Positions 21,301-32,059 of a DNA stretch of 64,000 nucleotides are shown here, piece after piece. The notes below the pieces were generated by a model. That model was not told the DNA's origin. It did no database searches and worked only from the letters and a program-made list of their open reading frames with translations. A program made the position numbers and the translations under genes. The stretch covers positions 186,001-250,000 of the forward strand of contig QPMI01000516.1 in the NCBI GenBank assembly GCA_004431415.1, written 5' to 3'. Source of the DNA: Cyanophora paradoxa (lineage: Eukaryota; Glaucocystophyceae; Cyanophorales; Cyanophoraceae). Within the stretch, counting starts at the first letter, position 1. Each line of letters opens with the position of its first letter.

Positions 21301-24300
21301 CGCGGCCGTCGCGGCCCCCGCAGGCGCTCCCGAGCAGCTTCTCCTGGATCGCCTTGCACGCGTCGGCGTTGGCGCTGGCGCCCGAGCACGCGGCCGCGGC
21401 GCCGGCCTGCTGCTTCGCGAGGCAGGCGGCGTCCCCCGCCGTGCAGTTCAGGTTGATCGCGTCCTTGATCGCAGCCTCCGCCGCCGCCGAGGAGTTCGAC
21501 GAGTTGCCGCCGGCGCCGGGGATCACGAGCTGGCGCAGGACGCGCTGGACGGGCGAGACGCTGACGACCTTGCCGCCCGCCAGCGTCGAGATGCTCGCGT
21601 TGACGAGGGCGGCCCGGACGGCGTCCGGGAGCGGCGCATTCACGTTCGCCGCGTCGTACGTAACGCGGAGCGGGACGACGGCGATGTAGGACGACGAGTT
21701 CGCGGTGCCCTGCAGCAGGCGGCGGCCCGTGGCAGAGTTGGAAGAGTTGGCAGAGTCGGACGGTGCCGGCGAAGGCGAGGAAGGCGTCTCGGCGGGCTTG
21801 GGGACGCAGCGGCGCTCGCCGACGGCGATCTGGTTCGCGGCGAGCTCGCCCATACCCTCGCCCGCCGCCTGCTGCACGCCCTCCTGGACGCTCGCCTGCA
21901 CGCGAGGGTACGGTCGACGTTACGACTCCATTGTTGTACGGATGTGCTAATTTATAATGCAAACAAACAAATCAGAGGGGACGCTCGCCTGCACGACCGC
22001 GTCGTTTGCCTTGAGCGACTCCTCGCACGCCTTGGCCGAGTCGAACTCGACGTAGACGTTGACGGCCTCGGGCCGCCGCTCGGGAATGGCGGCGGGCGCT
22101 CCGTCCTCGCTGCCGCGGGCCTGGGCGGCCTGGACGCGCTCCGCGAGGGCCGGGGTGAGGGCGCGCGGGTTGAGGCGGCACCCGGCGTTGGTCCCGCCTG
22201 GCACGGCCCGGGCAGGCCCGGTCATGGCCCGGCGGGAGCGGAGGGCGCGGGCGCGCACTGGTGGCGTCCGCGCGGGTCTGGACGGCGGCGGTGCACTCCA
22301 GGCCCAGCATGTCGAGGGCCTCGGGCAGGGAGTCAAGGTCCATCTGCGGGCAAGGGCGCCCGCGGCCCGCCCGTTAATACCCGCGAGCGCGCGTGGAGCA
22401 CTGGAAAGACACCGCAAGATCTATAGTCTGCTTGAATAAATGGCGCACCACGGTGGCGAGCGCGGATTCGCCGCCGGCGGCCGCGGCGGCCTTGTCGAGC
22501 CTTGCGGTGACCTTGCTCACGAAGCTGCGGGGCCGGACGGAGCGGGGCGGGGCGTCGTGAGGGGCGGAGCCGCGGGGCCGAGGGCGGTGGGGCGCGGCGA
22601 AGGGAGGGAGGGGGGGAAAGGGGGGGGGGGGGGACCTGGGGCACGAGAGTGTCCACCAGATTGCGAGCGTGCTGTCCTGCGCGCCCGGGCTCAGATCAAT
22701 TTCGCCTTGAGGCCTGACAGATCCCGAGGGGGGGAAGGAGCCGGCGCGGGCCGCGCGATCAACGCTGGCTACCATTTTCCGTCAACGGCATTATTTTAAA
22801 TATTTATCTTTATCAGCATTATCAGACCACGCACGTGCGCGCGCACGCACCGACCACCTGAGAATCCTCTCGCAGCTCGGATTGGCCACGTTCTGGTAGA
22901 TCTGCGGGCGGGCGGGGAAAGGGGAGGGGGAGGGTACCGGCCTCATGATCAGGCTCGCAAGGCTCAGACGGGCGCCGCCGGCCGGCGCGGGCTCATATGA
23001 TCATCTCCGCTGAGCTGAGCGGAGCAGACGGACCGTGCTGACGTCCTTGCAGGTCTCGTAGGCGACGCGGCGCGGGTTCCCGTGCTCCGGGTCCGAAAAC
23101 ACCCACGTCATGAAGAGGCTGAGTGAGGGGCGGTGATCATAAGTTCTTAGAGTGGCGGGGGCGGGGCTGGGGGTGGGGTTTGTAGGAACAGAACACCCGC
23201 GCACCCCGTGAACCGGACCTTGGCGTCCGGCGTAAAGGCCGCGGGGCTGTCCGGGAAGAACGCTTTCGTGACAGCGCCCACGGCCTCGGCGTCGGCGTTT
23301 CTGAAGGGCGAGAGCTGGGCGCAGTACGCGGCCGGCAGGCGGCTCAGGAGGGTCCCGTTGAGCGAAGTGTAGAGCTTCGCGGCGACGCTGGTGCAGGCGT
23401 CGCAGGCGAGGTCCATGAGGGTCGGGGGCGCCAGGCCGGCGGCCGCCGCGGCCTCGCGCGGTGTCGGGCCCGTGGGCTCCGACTCCGCTTCGCCCTCGGC
23501 TTCGTCCGCAGCGTCATCGGCCTCCTCCAGCACTTTGGCGCGGACGGACGGGGTGCGCGTGGTGGTCCGCGCGATCGTTCTCGTCTGTTGGAGGCGCCGA
23601 GGGCGGCCCGAGGAGGAGGAGGAGGAGGAGGCCGCGGCCGTCTCGGGCGCCGGCGCCGGCACCGGCGTCGGCTCTGCGGCACCAATGCCGGCGGCCGCGC
23701 CACGCGCGGCGGCGGCGGCGGCGGCGGCGGCCTTGGCGCGCTCCAGTGCGGCCACCTCCTCGTCCAGCTTCGCCCCCGCAGCGACCGCACCAGCGACTCG
23801 TACTTGGGGCCCTGCGCGCGCCCCGCCCCGGCCCGCCCCGCCCCGGACCCGCGTGAGCACTCGCGGTCGGGCCCGGCCGGGCCGGGCCGGGGCGGGCCGG
23901 GCCCGGAAGGGAAGAAGCCGAGCTTCGGAAATGGCGCCGAGCTTCGTAAATGGCGAAGAACCCGGCAGGGGGAGAAGGAGGCGTTGGAAATGGAAAAGAA
24001 TCTAAGAGTTCGAAATGGGGAAGACTCAAAGCCGAGCTCGCCTCGTAGGCGGAGGCGTTGGCCGAGTCGATGAACTCCTGCAGCCGCTGCCGCAGGGCGT
24101 TCACGAATGCCGCCTCGTCGACGCCGCTCGCGAGGCCGAGCAGCACGTCGCCCCGCGCCGACCCGTTCTCCGCGAAGTCAAAGTCCGCCCCCGAGAGGCG
24201 CACCTGCCGCGAGATCCTGTCGGGAGAGGGATTGCATGCGGCCGGGGATGCCCTTTGGCTATCGCAAATGTATGAATCACTATTCTCGTATGGAGCCTGT

Positions 24301-27300
24301 TGGCGGGCTCGCACGTTGCCGGTGAGGACGTCTGCGCGCATAAAATCCGCGCGGCACGCGCCCAGGTCCGCCTCGGGGATGGCGACGACCTCGCCCGAGC
24401 CCGAGCCGTCCTCGCAGCGCTCCGCCGCGAACCCGTCCGTGTCGGGGGCGCGCGGCTCGCAGGCGAGCACCCGCCGGTACGTCCGGCACGCGTGCACGAC
24501 CCTGAAGCCCCCAACCTTTTTGCTGGGCGGGGTACCCGCCACCCATTCGTCCAGGCCGCAGCTGAAGTCCCTGCGAGCCGCGACCGGTGTCCGTCAGCGG
24601 TGCTTCGAGATCGATCGGGCTGCATTTCTTCGAATTCGAATCGGCGCACATGGGACCGAAAGCGTTGCCGGGGCGGCAGAACCGGTCTCCGTTCGGCATA
24701 GAGCACACGCCTGCGCAGAGTGAGCGGAGGCGGCGACTGCGCAGTGCAGCGTCGCCGGTGCCGCACCGCAGCCCTTCGTTTGCAGGCACAGGCTGGCGGG
24801 AAGCGCAAGCCAAGTCAGCCCGCGGGCGCCAAAGATATCTAGATAGGGCCGAGGAGGGGGCGCACTCGTACTCCGCGGCGCGGAGCGGGAGGGTCGGATC
24901 CTCGGCGTACGAGGTCGGGCACTGGGCGCCCAAGTGCAAGCCGAGCTGCGCCTGCGCCTCGCTCGCTGGCTTGAAGGCCGGGAGTGCCGCCAGGCGCCTC
25001 CGCGCTAGGCCCTGCTGCAGCGCGGCGGGGGGTACGCAGGCCACGTTCGGGTCCGCGGCCGTCCGGCTGCGTTCGTTCGCGGAGGCGGCTCAGATCGGAT
25101 CGGATCGGATCGGATCGAATCCGAGGAGGCGCACTTCTTGGGGGCGCAGAAGCCCCAGCGGGGGAAGGCCTGGCCCCTCGCGGGGTCCCTGATCGCCTCC
25201 AGCAGCGGCGAGTCGTAGACGCAGGCCGTGCACGCCGGGTTCAGGGCGCAGGCTCGGGAGGCGTTGCTCGCGGCCGCCTCGCGCGCGGCCGCGTCGGCCC
25301 CCGCCGGCAGCGGCGCCGCGTCGATGTTCAGCAGGGCGCAGTCGAAGCCGCGCGCGACGTCGCCCTGGACAAGGAGGCGGGCCACCGACGTCACGGGCGC
25401 GGGCCCCGCCGCTGCCGCCCAACCGTCAATCGGAAAGGCGAATAACCGAATCTGTTCATCAAAGCTCCTACGTTGATGTATTAAGCTAGGGAGCTTAAGC
25501 GTCTAGATCGATAAATAATATATCCAATTTCAAGCTCGAGGCGCGGCGCACAGGAGCGGAACTCGAGTTCGAGGTGATTCTATTAGGCGCTCCTAAAGGT
25601 GATTCTATATAATAAGGCGCTCCCATATATAATAAGGCGCTCCCATATATAATAAGGCGCACAGGAGCGGAACTCGAGGTCGAAGGCGTAGCGCCCGGCG
25701 AAGGTCGCCGGGTTCGGGCAGGGGACGGGCACGCGCAGCTGCGAGCAGCCCCTCGTGAAGTCGATCGACGCTGCGAAGAAGAGGAAGACGAGTCAGCGGG
25801 GGTCTTTACTACAATAAGGAAGTTAAAGATAGAAGCCCTAAAGAAAGACTGGAAGAACTAGATAGAATCTCAGCTTGGAGGCCTGGATTAATGGCGCGCG
25901 CGCACCGGCCGGCCCGTGGGCGGTGACGTTGAAGACGAGGCCGGTGGGGTTGTTGGCCGCCGGCACGAGCCGCCACGCCGTCGGGCCGTCCAGGCGCGTC
26001 CCGTTCAGCGGCGCCAGGTCCACGCGCACGCTGAAGTTGCCCCTCCGATCCACGAAGGACCTTGAAGAGAAGAAGAAGCACGAGCTCAGCATACCATAGC
26101 ATAGCTTTTTTTTATTTAAGATATAGCCTTTTAAAGCATAGCTTTTTAAACATATATATAATAAGAACGATAAGCGTGGGCTGGATCGATGCAACAGGAA
26201 ACTTCCAATCAATTCATTAGCTAAGCTTAGTTTAGTTTAGGTTAGCTCAGCTTGGAGTCGATTGGCTTGAATCAAATCAAATCAGAGGGGCGCACTTGAG
26301 AGCGACGACGAACTCCGGGGCGCTCTTGCCTTGGGCGCGGCGGTAGTCGGCGGCCCAGGTCGAAGGGAGCCCGTTCTGCAGGCGGGCGTCAAGTTGCGGG
26401 GGCCAGCTTCGCTAGGCTAAGGCTTTCGCAATGAGAACATTACATAAGCATTAATATTGGAGCGGAGGATCCGGAAGGAAGGATCCGGAAGGAAGGGAGC
26501 GAGGGAACTAGCTAGCTAGGGGACGCGAGGCGACCTCCCGTCCAAGAATTAGAAGCGGCGGCGCTCCGGCCCCCGTTCTCTCGCTTAAGCGTACGCCTCA
26601 GTGCGCGCACCTGCAGGCGGGCGTCGAGATCGCCGCGGAAGGCCTGAGTGGGCACCACGAAGACCGCGACCGGCGCCGCGCCACGGCCGCCCGCGCCGCC
26701 CTCCGTCGCCGTCCTGTTCTCGGCCGACGCCTGCTCTGTTGTTGTGAGAACAGGGGGGGGGAGAGGGGGGGGGTACGCTGGGCGGACCGCGAGGAGGTCG
26801 ATGGGGTCGCGGAGGAGGGGTACGGGGCCGTTCGGGATCGCGAAGGAAGGGCTGGCCGGGTCCAAGAGAGCCGCCCCCCGCTGCTGGAGCTGCTGGTTCG
26901 GGTCGTTCGGGTCCGCCGGCTTCGGGGTGGGCGTGGGCCGGCCCGTGTCGGGCGGGTTGACGTTCTCTCCGGGCAGGGCCGGCACGGGGGGCGGCGGGGC
27001 GACGCTGGCCGCCTCCGCTCCGATCTTGAAGATCCCGTGCGATGCCTCCGCGCGCTTCGAAAGCCGTCCGCGTCAGCTTGCTTTCGGGGGTACCGGCCGC
27101 TAGGGAAAGATGGCGTACCCGGGGCATGCTGGCGAGCACGCAGACGGCTCCCTGGAGGGCGCCGGCGCTGAGGACCTGTACCCCCACGAAGGTGTTCGCG
27201 TACGTCATGTTCGGGCTGCGAACGAAAGGATGAGGCCGGGGGGGGGGGGGGGGGCAAGGTCGCTCAGGCGAGCCGGCTCACTTGAGCGGGGTGTAGCCGA

Positions 27301-30300
27301 CGTGGCGGAGGGCGCGGCCGCCGGAGACGCGGGGGCCGGCCCGCTGGAAGGTGCGGGCCATCTCCTCCAGATCCGCCCGCGTCGAGACGGCGACGGCCAG
27401 GTCGCCTGGGGCCGGCGCCGAACGTGTATTAATAGAGTTCGGCCGGCTACATCGCCGCAGCGCATTGGGCGGGCGCACCGCAGCGCTTGAGGGGCGCGGT
27501 GACGGAGCAGCCGAGGCGGTTCGAGGCGGCGTCGATCTTGGGCTCAGAGACGTCGAGGCCGGCGGCCAGCTTGAAGTGCAGCTTGTCCGCGGACTTGGCG
27601 ACGACCTGGAGGGCGGCTCAATATAAACGAGAGAGGAAAGAAGAAAGCAAGGGAGGGCGGGAGGGCGGGCCTTGTCGGGGCAGACGGCGAGGAGGGGCCG
27701 GGCGCCGTCGAACCCGTCCTCGGAGACGCGGCCCCGCTCGTCGATGTACCCCGGCTGCAGCTTGGTGCGCGCGCTCGAGCCGGCCACCAGCGCGCACTTG
27801 TACCTGAAAGGAAGACTTTCTTGAGCTCATGATTCTTAGATTAGGACTCTTTCGGCTTATAATTCTCTTCAGCAATATACGAAAATCCGGCGGGCAGCGC
27901 ACCGGAGGGTGCCGTTGCGGGCGGCGCAGGGGAAGGTGAACGTCGCGTAGCCGTCGTCGATCGCCTGCGTGTGCGTCCGAAGCTGCGCGCGCAAGCGAGA
28001 GGAAACGCGTCAGCCGCGGATCGGTCGGGGCGAGGGGGGAAGGGGGGGAAGGGGGGAGGGGGGGAAGAGGGGGGCGGGGCGGGCGGGGCGGGGCGCACGT
28101 CGATGGCCTGGACGGCGCCCGAGTCGAAGAAGTTGACGAGGAGGCTGGCGGGCGCCCCCGCCGGGGCGGCCTCAAAGGCGGCGAGGCGATCCTCGGCGAC
28201 GAGGCCGAGGAAGAGGCCGCCCGTCCCGAAGTCGCGCGTCTCCTGCTCGTCGTTTTTAGACTCGGTGCTTGTCGGATTCGAAAGGGCGTTCTTCTTATTC
28301 GAAACATTATATATATCTCATCAGTAGCGTTAGATTCTATCATAGTATAAGCGTTCTTGTTGTTGTTGTTATTATGAGAAGTTAAGGTTCTTGTTAGAGA
28401 GCTTGGGCTCGCTCGCCTTCGTGATGCCGGTGAAGGAGCACTTGACCGTCGCCTCAGAGTCGTCCGTCTGCGAACGAAGTTAAAAGGGGCGGAGCGGGGG
28501 GGGGGGGTGAAGAGGGGAGGGGGGTACCTCGAAGAGGTTGGAGGCGGCGGTGAGGTCGGCCCCGCCGCCGACGACCGCCATCGTGACCGTGATGTTCTGC
28601 CCCGTACCCCCCGGTTAGCCCAGCGGCAGCTCGGCGTCTATAGATTAGATCTTAGCGGATCTGCGGCGCCTGGCGCAGCTGGCGCCCCGCACCCGCAGCT
28701 GGGGGTCGAGGGCGGTGCCGTTGTAGCAGCCGCGGGTCGGGTCCTGCACCTCCCCGCCGTCCGTCACCGCCGGGCCCGCGTTGTTCGCTGCGCGAAGGCA
28801 CAGGCATAGTTTGAAGGCAGAGGAGGCGCGGACGAGAAGGCGAAGGCAAAGGTTGATAGGGGAAGCCGAAGGCACCGCTTGGAAGCTTATGGTTAAGAAC
28901 GTCGCTCGCGGTTAAGCTTTTCTAGTTGGCATTCTAGTTGTTGAAGTCCTGCTCACCCTGGAAGGCGAGGCGGGTGTACGACTTGACGCTCGTGATCGAG
29001 GAGGAGTTGGCGAGGGGCGAGGCGGGGACGAAGAAGTCTGCCTCGGGCAGCCGCGCCCGCACCCGCTCCAGGTCCGCCGCCTCCAGCGAGATGCCCCTGC
29101 GCGGCCCGGCCCCCGCTTAGTTATATGATCCTAATATACATAGTGAATTAAGAGCTCTTAAGAGTTCTTAAGAGCGGGAGAGGAGCCGCACAGCTGGGCG
29201 CCGTAGTTCATGCCGGGGCGCTTGAGCTCGGCCCCGAAGCCCGACAGGTCGATGCGGAAAGGGGTGACCAGGAAGCGCCCCTCGCGGGCGAGGGGCCGGT
29301 CCGGCAGGAACTCGCTGTGTACTCCGATCGGGCCGTCCCGCTTCACTACGTAGTCGCCCTCCACCTGCGCCGAAACTTAGAGGAGGAGGGGGGGCGAGAG
29401 CGGGAGGGGGGTGGGGGTAGGGGGGGTACCGTGATGAAGAGCTTGTAGAGGGGGCAGAGCTTGACGATGTACCCCTCGGCGAGGCGGTTCTGCTCCGTGA
29501 GCTCCAGTCCCACGACGACGCCGATCGAGTCCTGCCAGTAGTTCACCGGCTCTGAAAGGACGCGGCTCAGCGAAGAGGGTGTGTGGGGGGGGGGGGGGGG
29601 GGAGGGGGGGAGGGGGGAGGGAATGGGAGAGGTGGGGGGGGGGGGGGGGGGGGGGGGGGGGCGGGGGGGCATCTGATTCGCAGGACAGGCAGGGGCCGGG
29701 GAAGGAAGGAGGGTGGCCCGGGGGGTGCGCGCGGGGAATGGGGGAAGGGGCGCAGGGAGGTGGGGGTACAGCGATTGGGAAAACTGGACGCACGCGGTTT
29801 GCCGTTCTCTGCGCAGGACGGAGGACGTCAGGGAAGAGAGGAGGGGGGGAAGATGGGGGGGGGGTACCGCACCGAACTCGAACTCGGTACCCGGGCGCCG
29901 GAAGGGCATCCGGTCCGAGTCGTGGAACGTGAACGAGATGCTGGCTTGGGTGCCCACGGGGGCCCCCTGCTCGAACACGGCCATCTTGTAGAAGGCTGCG
30001 CGCACGGCTTTATAATTAGTACGAAAGCAGCGCCGGCGCGCGGGCCGAAGCTTAAGCCAGTTGTATATTCGAGCGCCGAGGCATTAAGCGGCCTAATTAT
30101 AAAAACAAAAAGGGCCGGGTGCGAATTATATATATAAATTGCACTAGAATCTCATCGAGCGCCAATTGCAAGGCATTAAGCGGCTTAGGCAAGCAGGGCC
30201 GGGTGCGCGCGGCCGCGGGGCCGGAGCCGGTGACCGAGCGCACCGAAGGTGAAGGTGGGCAGGCACGATACGAGGGCGTTCGACAGCGTGCAGTTGCTGC

Positions 30301-31231
30301 GGAGAGCCGATCGGGGTGAGCGGGCGAGCGCGAGCGAGCGTCCAGTGCCTTTATCTTTAGCGGTTACAGATAAAATTCCATTAGCATGAATATCAGAAGT
30401 AACTTCAATTTGTGGAACCCCTCTAGGTGCGCGCTGGCCGGGCGCCGGGCGGGGGCCGCGGCCGGGCGGGGCCGGGCGGGGCCGGGCCGGGCCGGGACGG
30501 GCCGGGGGGTATCGCACAATTGGGCCGTGTCGAAGACACACTTCGTGGCGTTCGTGCTGCGGGCCAGCTTGGAGGCGTTCAGGGCCTGCGAACGAAGCGA
30601 GCGAGCGAGCGAGGCGAGGCGAGTTAACACGGCGAGCCCGGCCCGCGGCGGATCGGAGGGCGGCGCGGCCGGGGGCGAGCTAGCTCCAGCTAGGGGGGGG
30701 GGGGGGGGGCGCACCAGGACGGCCTCGCCGTTGGCGGCGTTCCCGCACCGCTCTGTGTTGGCGCAGATGAAGACGATCTGCGGGCGGGCGGCGCGGGTGG
30801 ACGGATCAAATCCTGAGGCCGGCGCGGGATGGGACGGGACGGGGTGGGGCGGGGCGGCGGGCGGCGGGCGGACCGTCGTGGTCTCGGTGATGAAAGAAGC
30901 CGACGAGGCGGAGATCGTGAAGTGGACGTCGTCGCGAAGCCTGCGCGAAGGGAACTCAGCAACGGCTCAGGATCATGATCAACGGCTCGGATCCGGAGGC
31001 ATCGCGGGCGGCCGCGGCCGGGACCCGGACGTCGACGCACGTGTCGTGGACGAATTCGGTCCACGGGCTCGCGAAGTCGGCCTTCGTCAGAGTGACGTTC
31101 CCGTCCCCAGCGGCGGCCGCGGCCGCGCCGAAGAACGCGGCGATGAGGAGGAGCGCGAGGCAGGCCGGGGCCGGGGCCCGGGCCCGGGCAGGCGCCCGCG
31201 GGCGCCCTTTCGCTCCGGTGGCCATCGTCAT
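18359..31231 (-). CDS. Multi-exon gene for a secreted or surface-anchored Cys-rich protein
   Basis: I do not recognise the family. The first exon (from ATG 31231 or, with better context, 31225) encodes a basic start and a hydrophobic core ([17 protein letters not shown]), a signal peptide. Middle exons are Cys-rich with many N-glycosylation sites (for example [12 protein letters not shown], exon starting at 30301; [14 protein letters not shown], about 21490; [15 protein letters not shown], about 24690). The last exon (18971-18359) has Thr/Pro/Ala-Gly-Asn repeats, then a terminal hydrophobic segment ([18 protein letters not shown]), as in a membrane or GPI-type anchor. Introns use GTGCG or GTACCCC donors and GCAG acceptors. 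Likely place: cell surface or extracellular matrix. The span may hold more than one gene; start and end are the best-supported parts. Confidence 0.5.
20880..21225. repeat. Degenerate minisatellite rich in AGCTCGAGCT and TTTGCTG
   Basis: Imperfect repeats of a roughly 50-70-base unit combine GAGCTCGAGCTTTA, TTTGCTGNATCTT and GGCCGAGCT blocks. AGCTCGAGCT-type palindromes recur many times. It appears to lie in an intron of the minus-strand surface-protein gene, between the exon near 20755-20870 and the one ending near 21218. Confidence 0.7.
25545..25678 (-). repeat. Duplicated exon end with splice donor, plus 20-bp intron repeats
   Basis: The 23-bp block 25656-25678 is repeated exactly at 25545-25567, 111 bp further into the intron. 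On the minus strand it is the end of an exon (reading FDLEFRSC) plus the donor GTGCGCC. Between the copies lie head-to-tail copies of TCCCATATATAATAAGGCGC (25621-25640, 25641-25660) and partial relatives upstream. The intron therefore carries a second, identical 5' splice site. Confidence 0.85.
30342..30430 (-). pseudogene. dnaK: Plastid dnaK (Hsp70) fragment inserted in an intron
   Basis: The minus strand reads an uninterrupted Hsp70 substrate-binding-domain segment beginning [18 protein letters not shown] and ending [11 protein letters not shown], about 30 residues. The codons are AT-rich (GTT, ATT, TTA, AAA), unlike the very GC-rich surroundings. Hsp70 family members show nearly this sequence at this position. 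AT-rich dnaK genes are encoded in plastid genomes of red algae and red-derived plastids. I infer a nuclear integrant of plastid DNA. It sits in the intron between the exon ending near 30508 and the exon starting at 30301 of the surface-protein gene, in the same orientation, and is too short to be functional. Confidence 0.85.
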
Positions 31232-32059
31232 GCCTTGGAAGCCGGCCGCGGCGCGAGCGGCGGGGGCGGGCCGGGGACGATTTCCGGGCGCGGCCCTTCG
31301 AGGCTCGGCCTGCGGATCAGATGCGATAACACCGGTCAGATGAGGACTCGTGCAAGTGCGGGCGCGACTTAGTGGAGCCATTTGACACGTGTACGTCGGG
31401 CCCTAGTAGTAGAAGTCATGCCCGCTGGCGCCTTGAGGCGCCATGCGTCGAAGCGCGCGCGGACGGCGTCTTAAGGCACGACCAAGCGTCCGCGGCGCGA
31501 GCGCGGTTGAAGCTAGGCTCGGGCGCTCTCTCGCGGGGGAGGCCGCCCTAGAACTCCGACTCGGGCACGAGCGCGCGGCTTCCACGCACCCGCAGCCGCA
31601 GGGACTGGGCGAAGCCGGCGTCGACTAGTACTGCGAGACGAGAGCGCGGCACTGGGCGCCAAGGTAGGGAGCTCTCAGACGACGCCCTGACCTCGCTCCT
31701 CGCTCCTGCTAGCTGGCAAAGCCTGCGGCACTGCAGGCTACAGCTGCCACCCGATGTTTGCCGTACCCGGGCCGTGAATCGTCTCATCCCCGAGACTCGA
31801 GAGTTCGGATGCAACGGTCCGCCGTTACGCGCCATTAACCATTGAAAGCTGCATGCACATGCATTTTCAAGCTCGCAACGCACAAACGCGCCGTGCGGGG
31901 TACGGCGGCTTCAATCGCTGCTGGGGTACTGCTGGCCATGGAGTCAACTAGTACTCGTACTGGACCCGGGACGATTGTGTTAGGCTTGCATGGCTAGCTT
32001 GGCTGTGATCTTCGGTCGATAGCGCAGCTCGCCAGCACCGAGCTCCCGCGGCCCCGGAC
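31232..32059. promoter_or_regulatory. Divergent intergenic region
   Basis: 828 bases separate the starts of the minus-strand surface-protein gene and the plus-strand GH2-like gene, so both promoters must lie here unless non-coding exons exist. I see no convincing TATA box or other named element; short open frames of 60-110 codons have no recognisable domain. Confidence 0.4.

Noticed and set aside
18300-31400. Many long plus-strand ORFs opposite the surface-protein gene
   Set aside because: They are GC-driven shadows rich in Arg, Ala, Gly and Pro; splice signals, the signal peptide and the C-terminal anchor are all on the minus strand.
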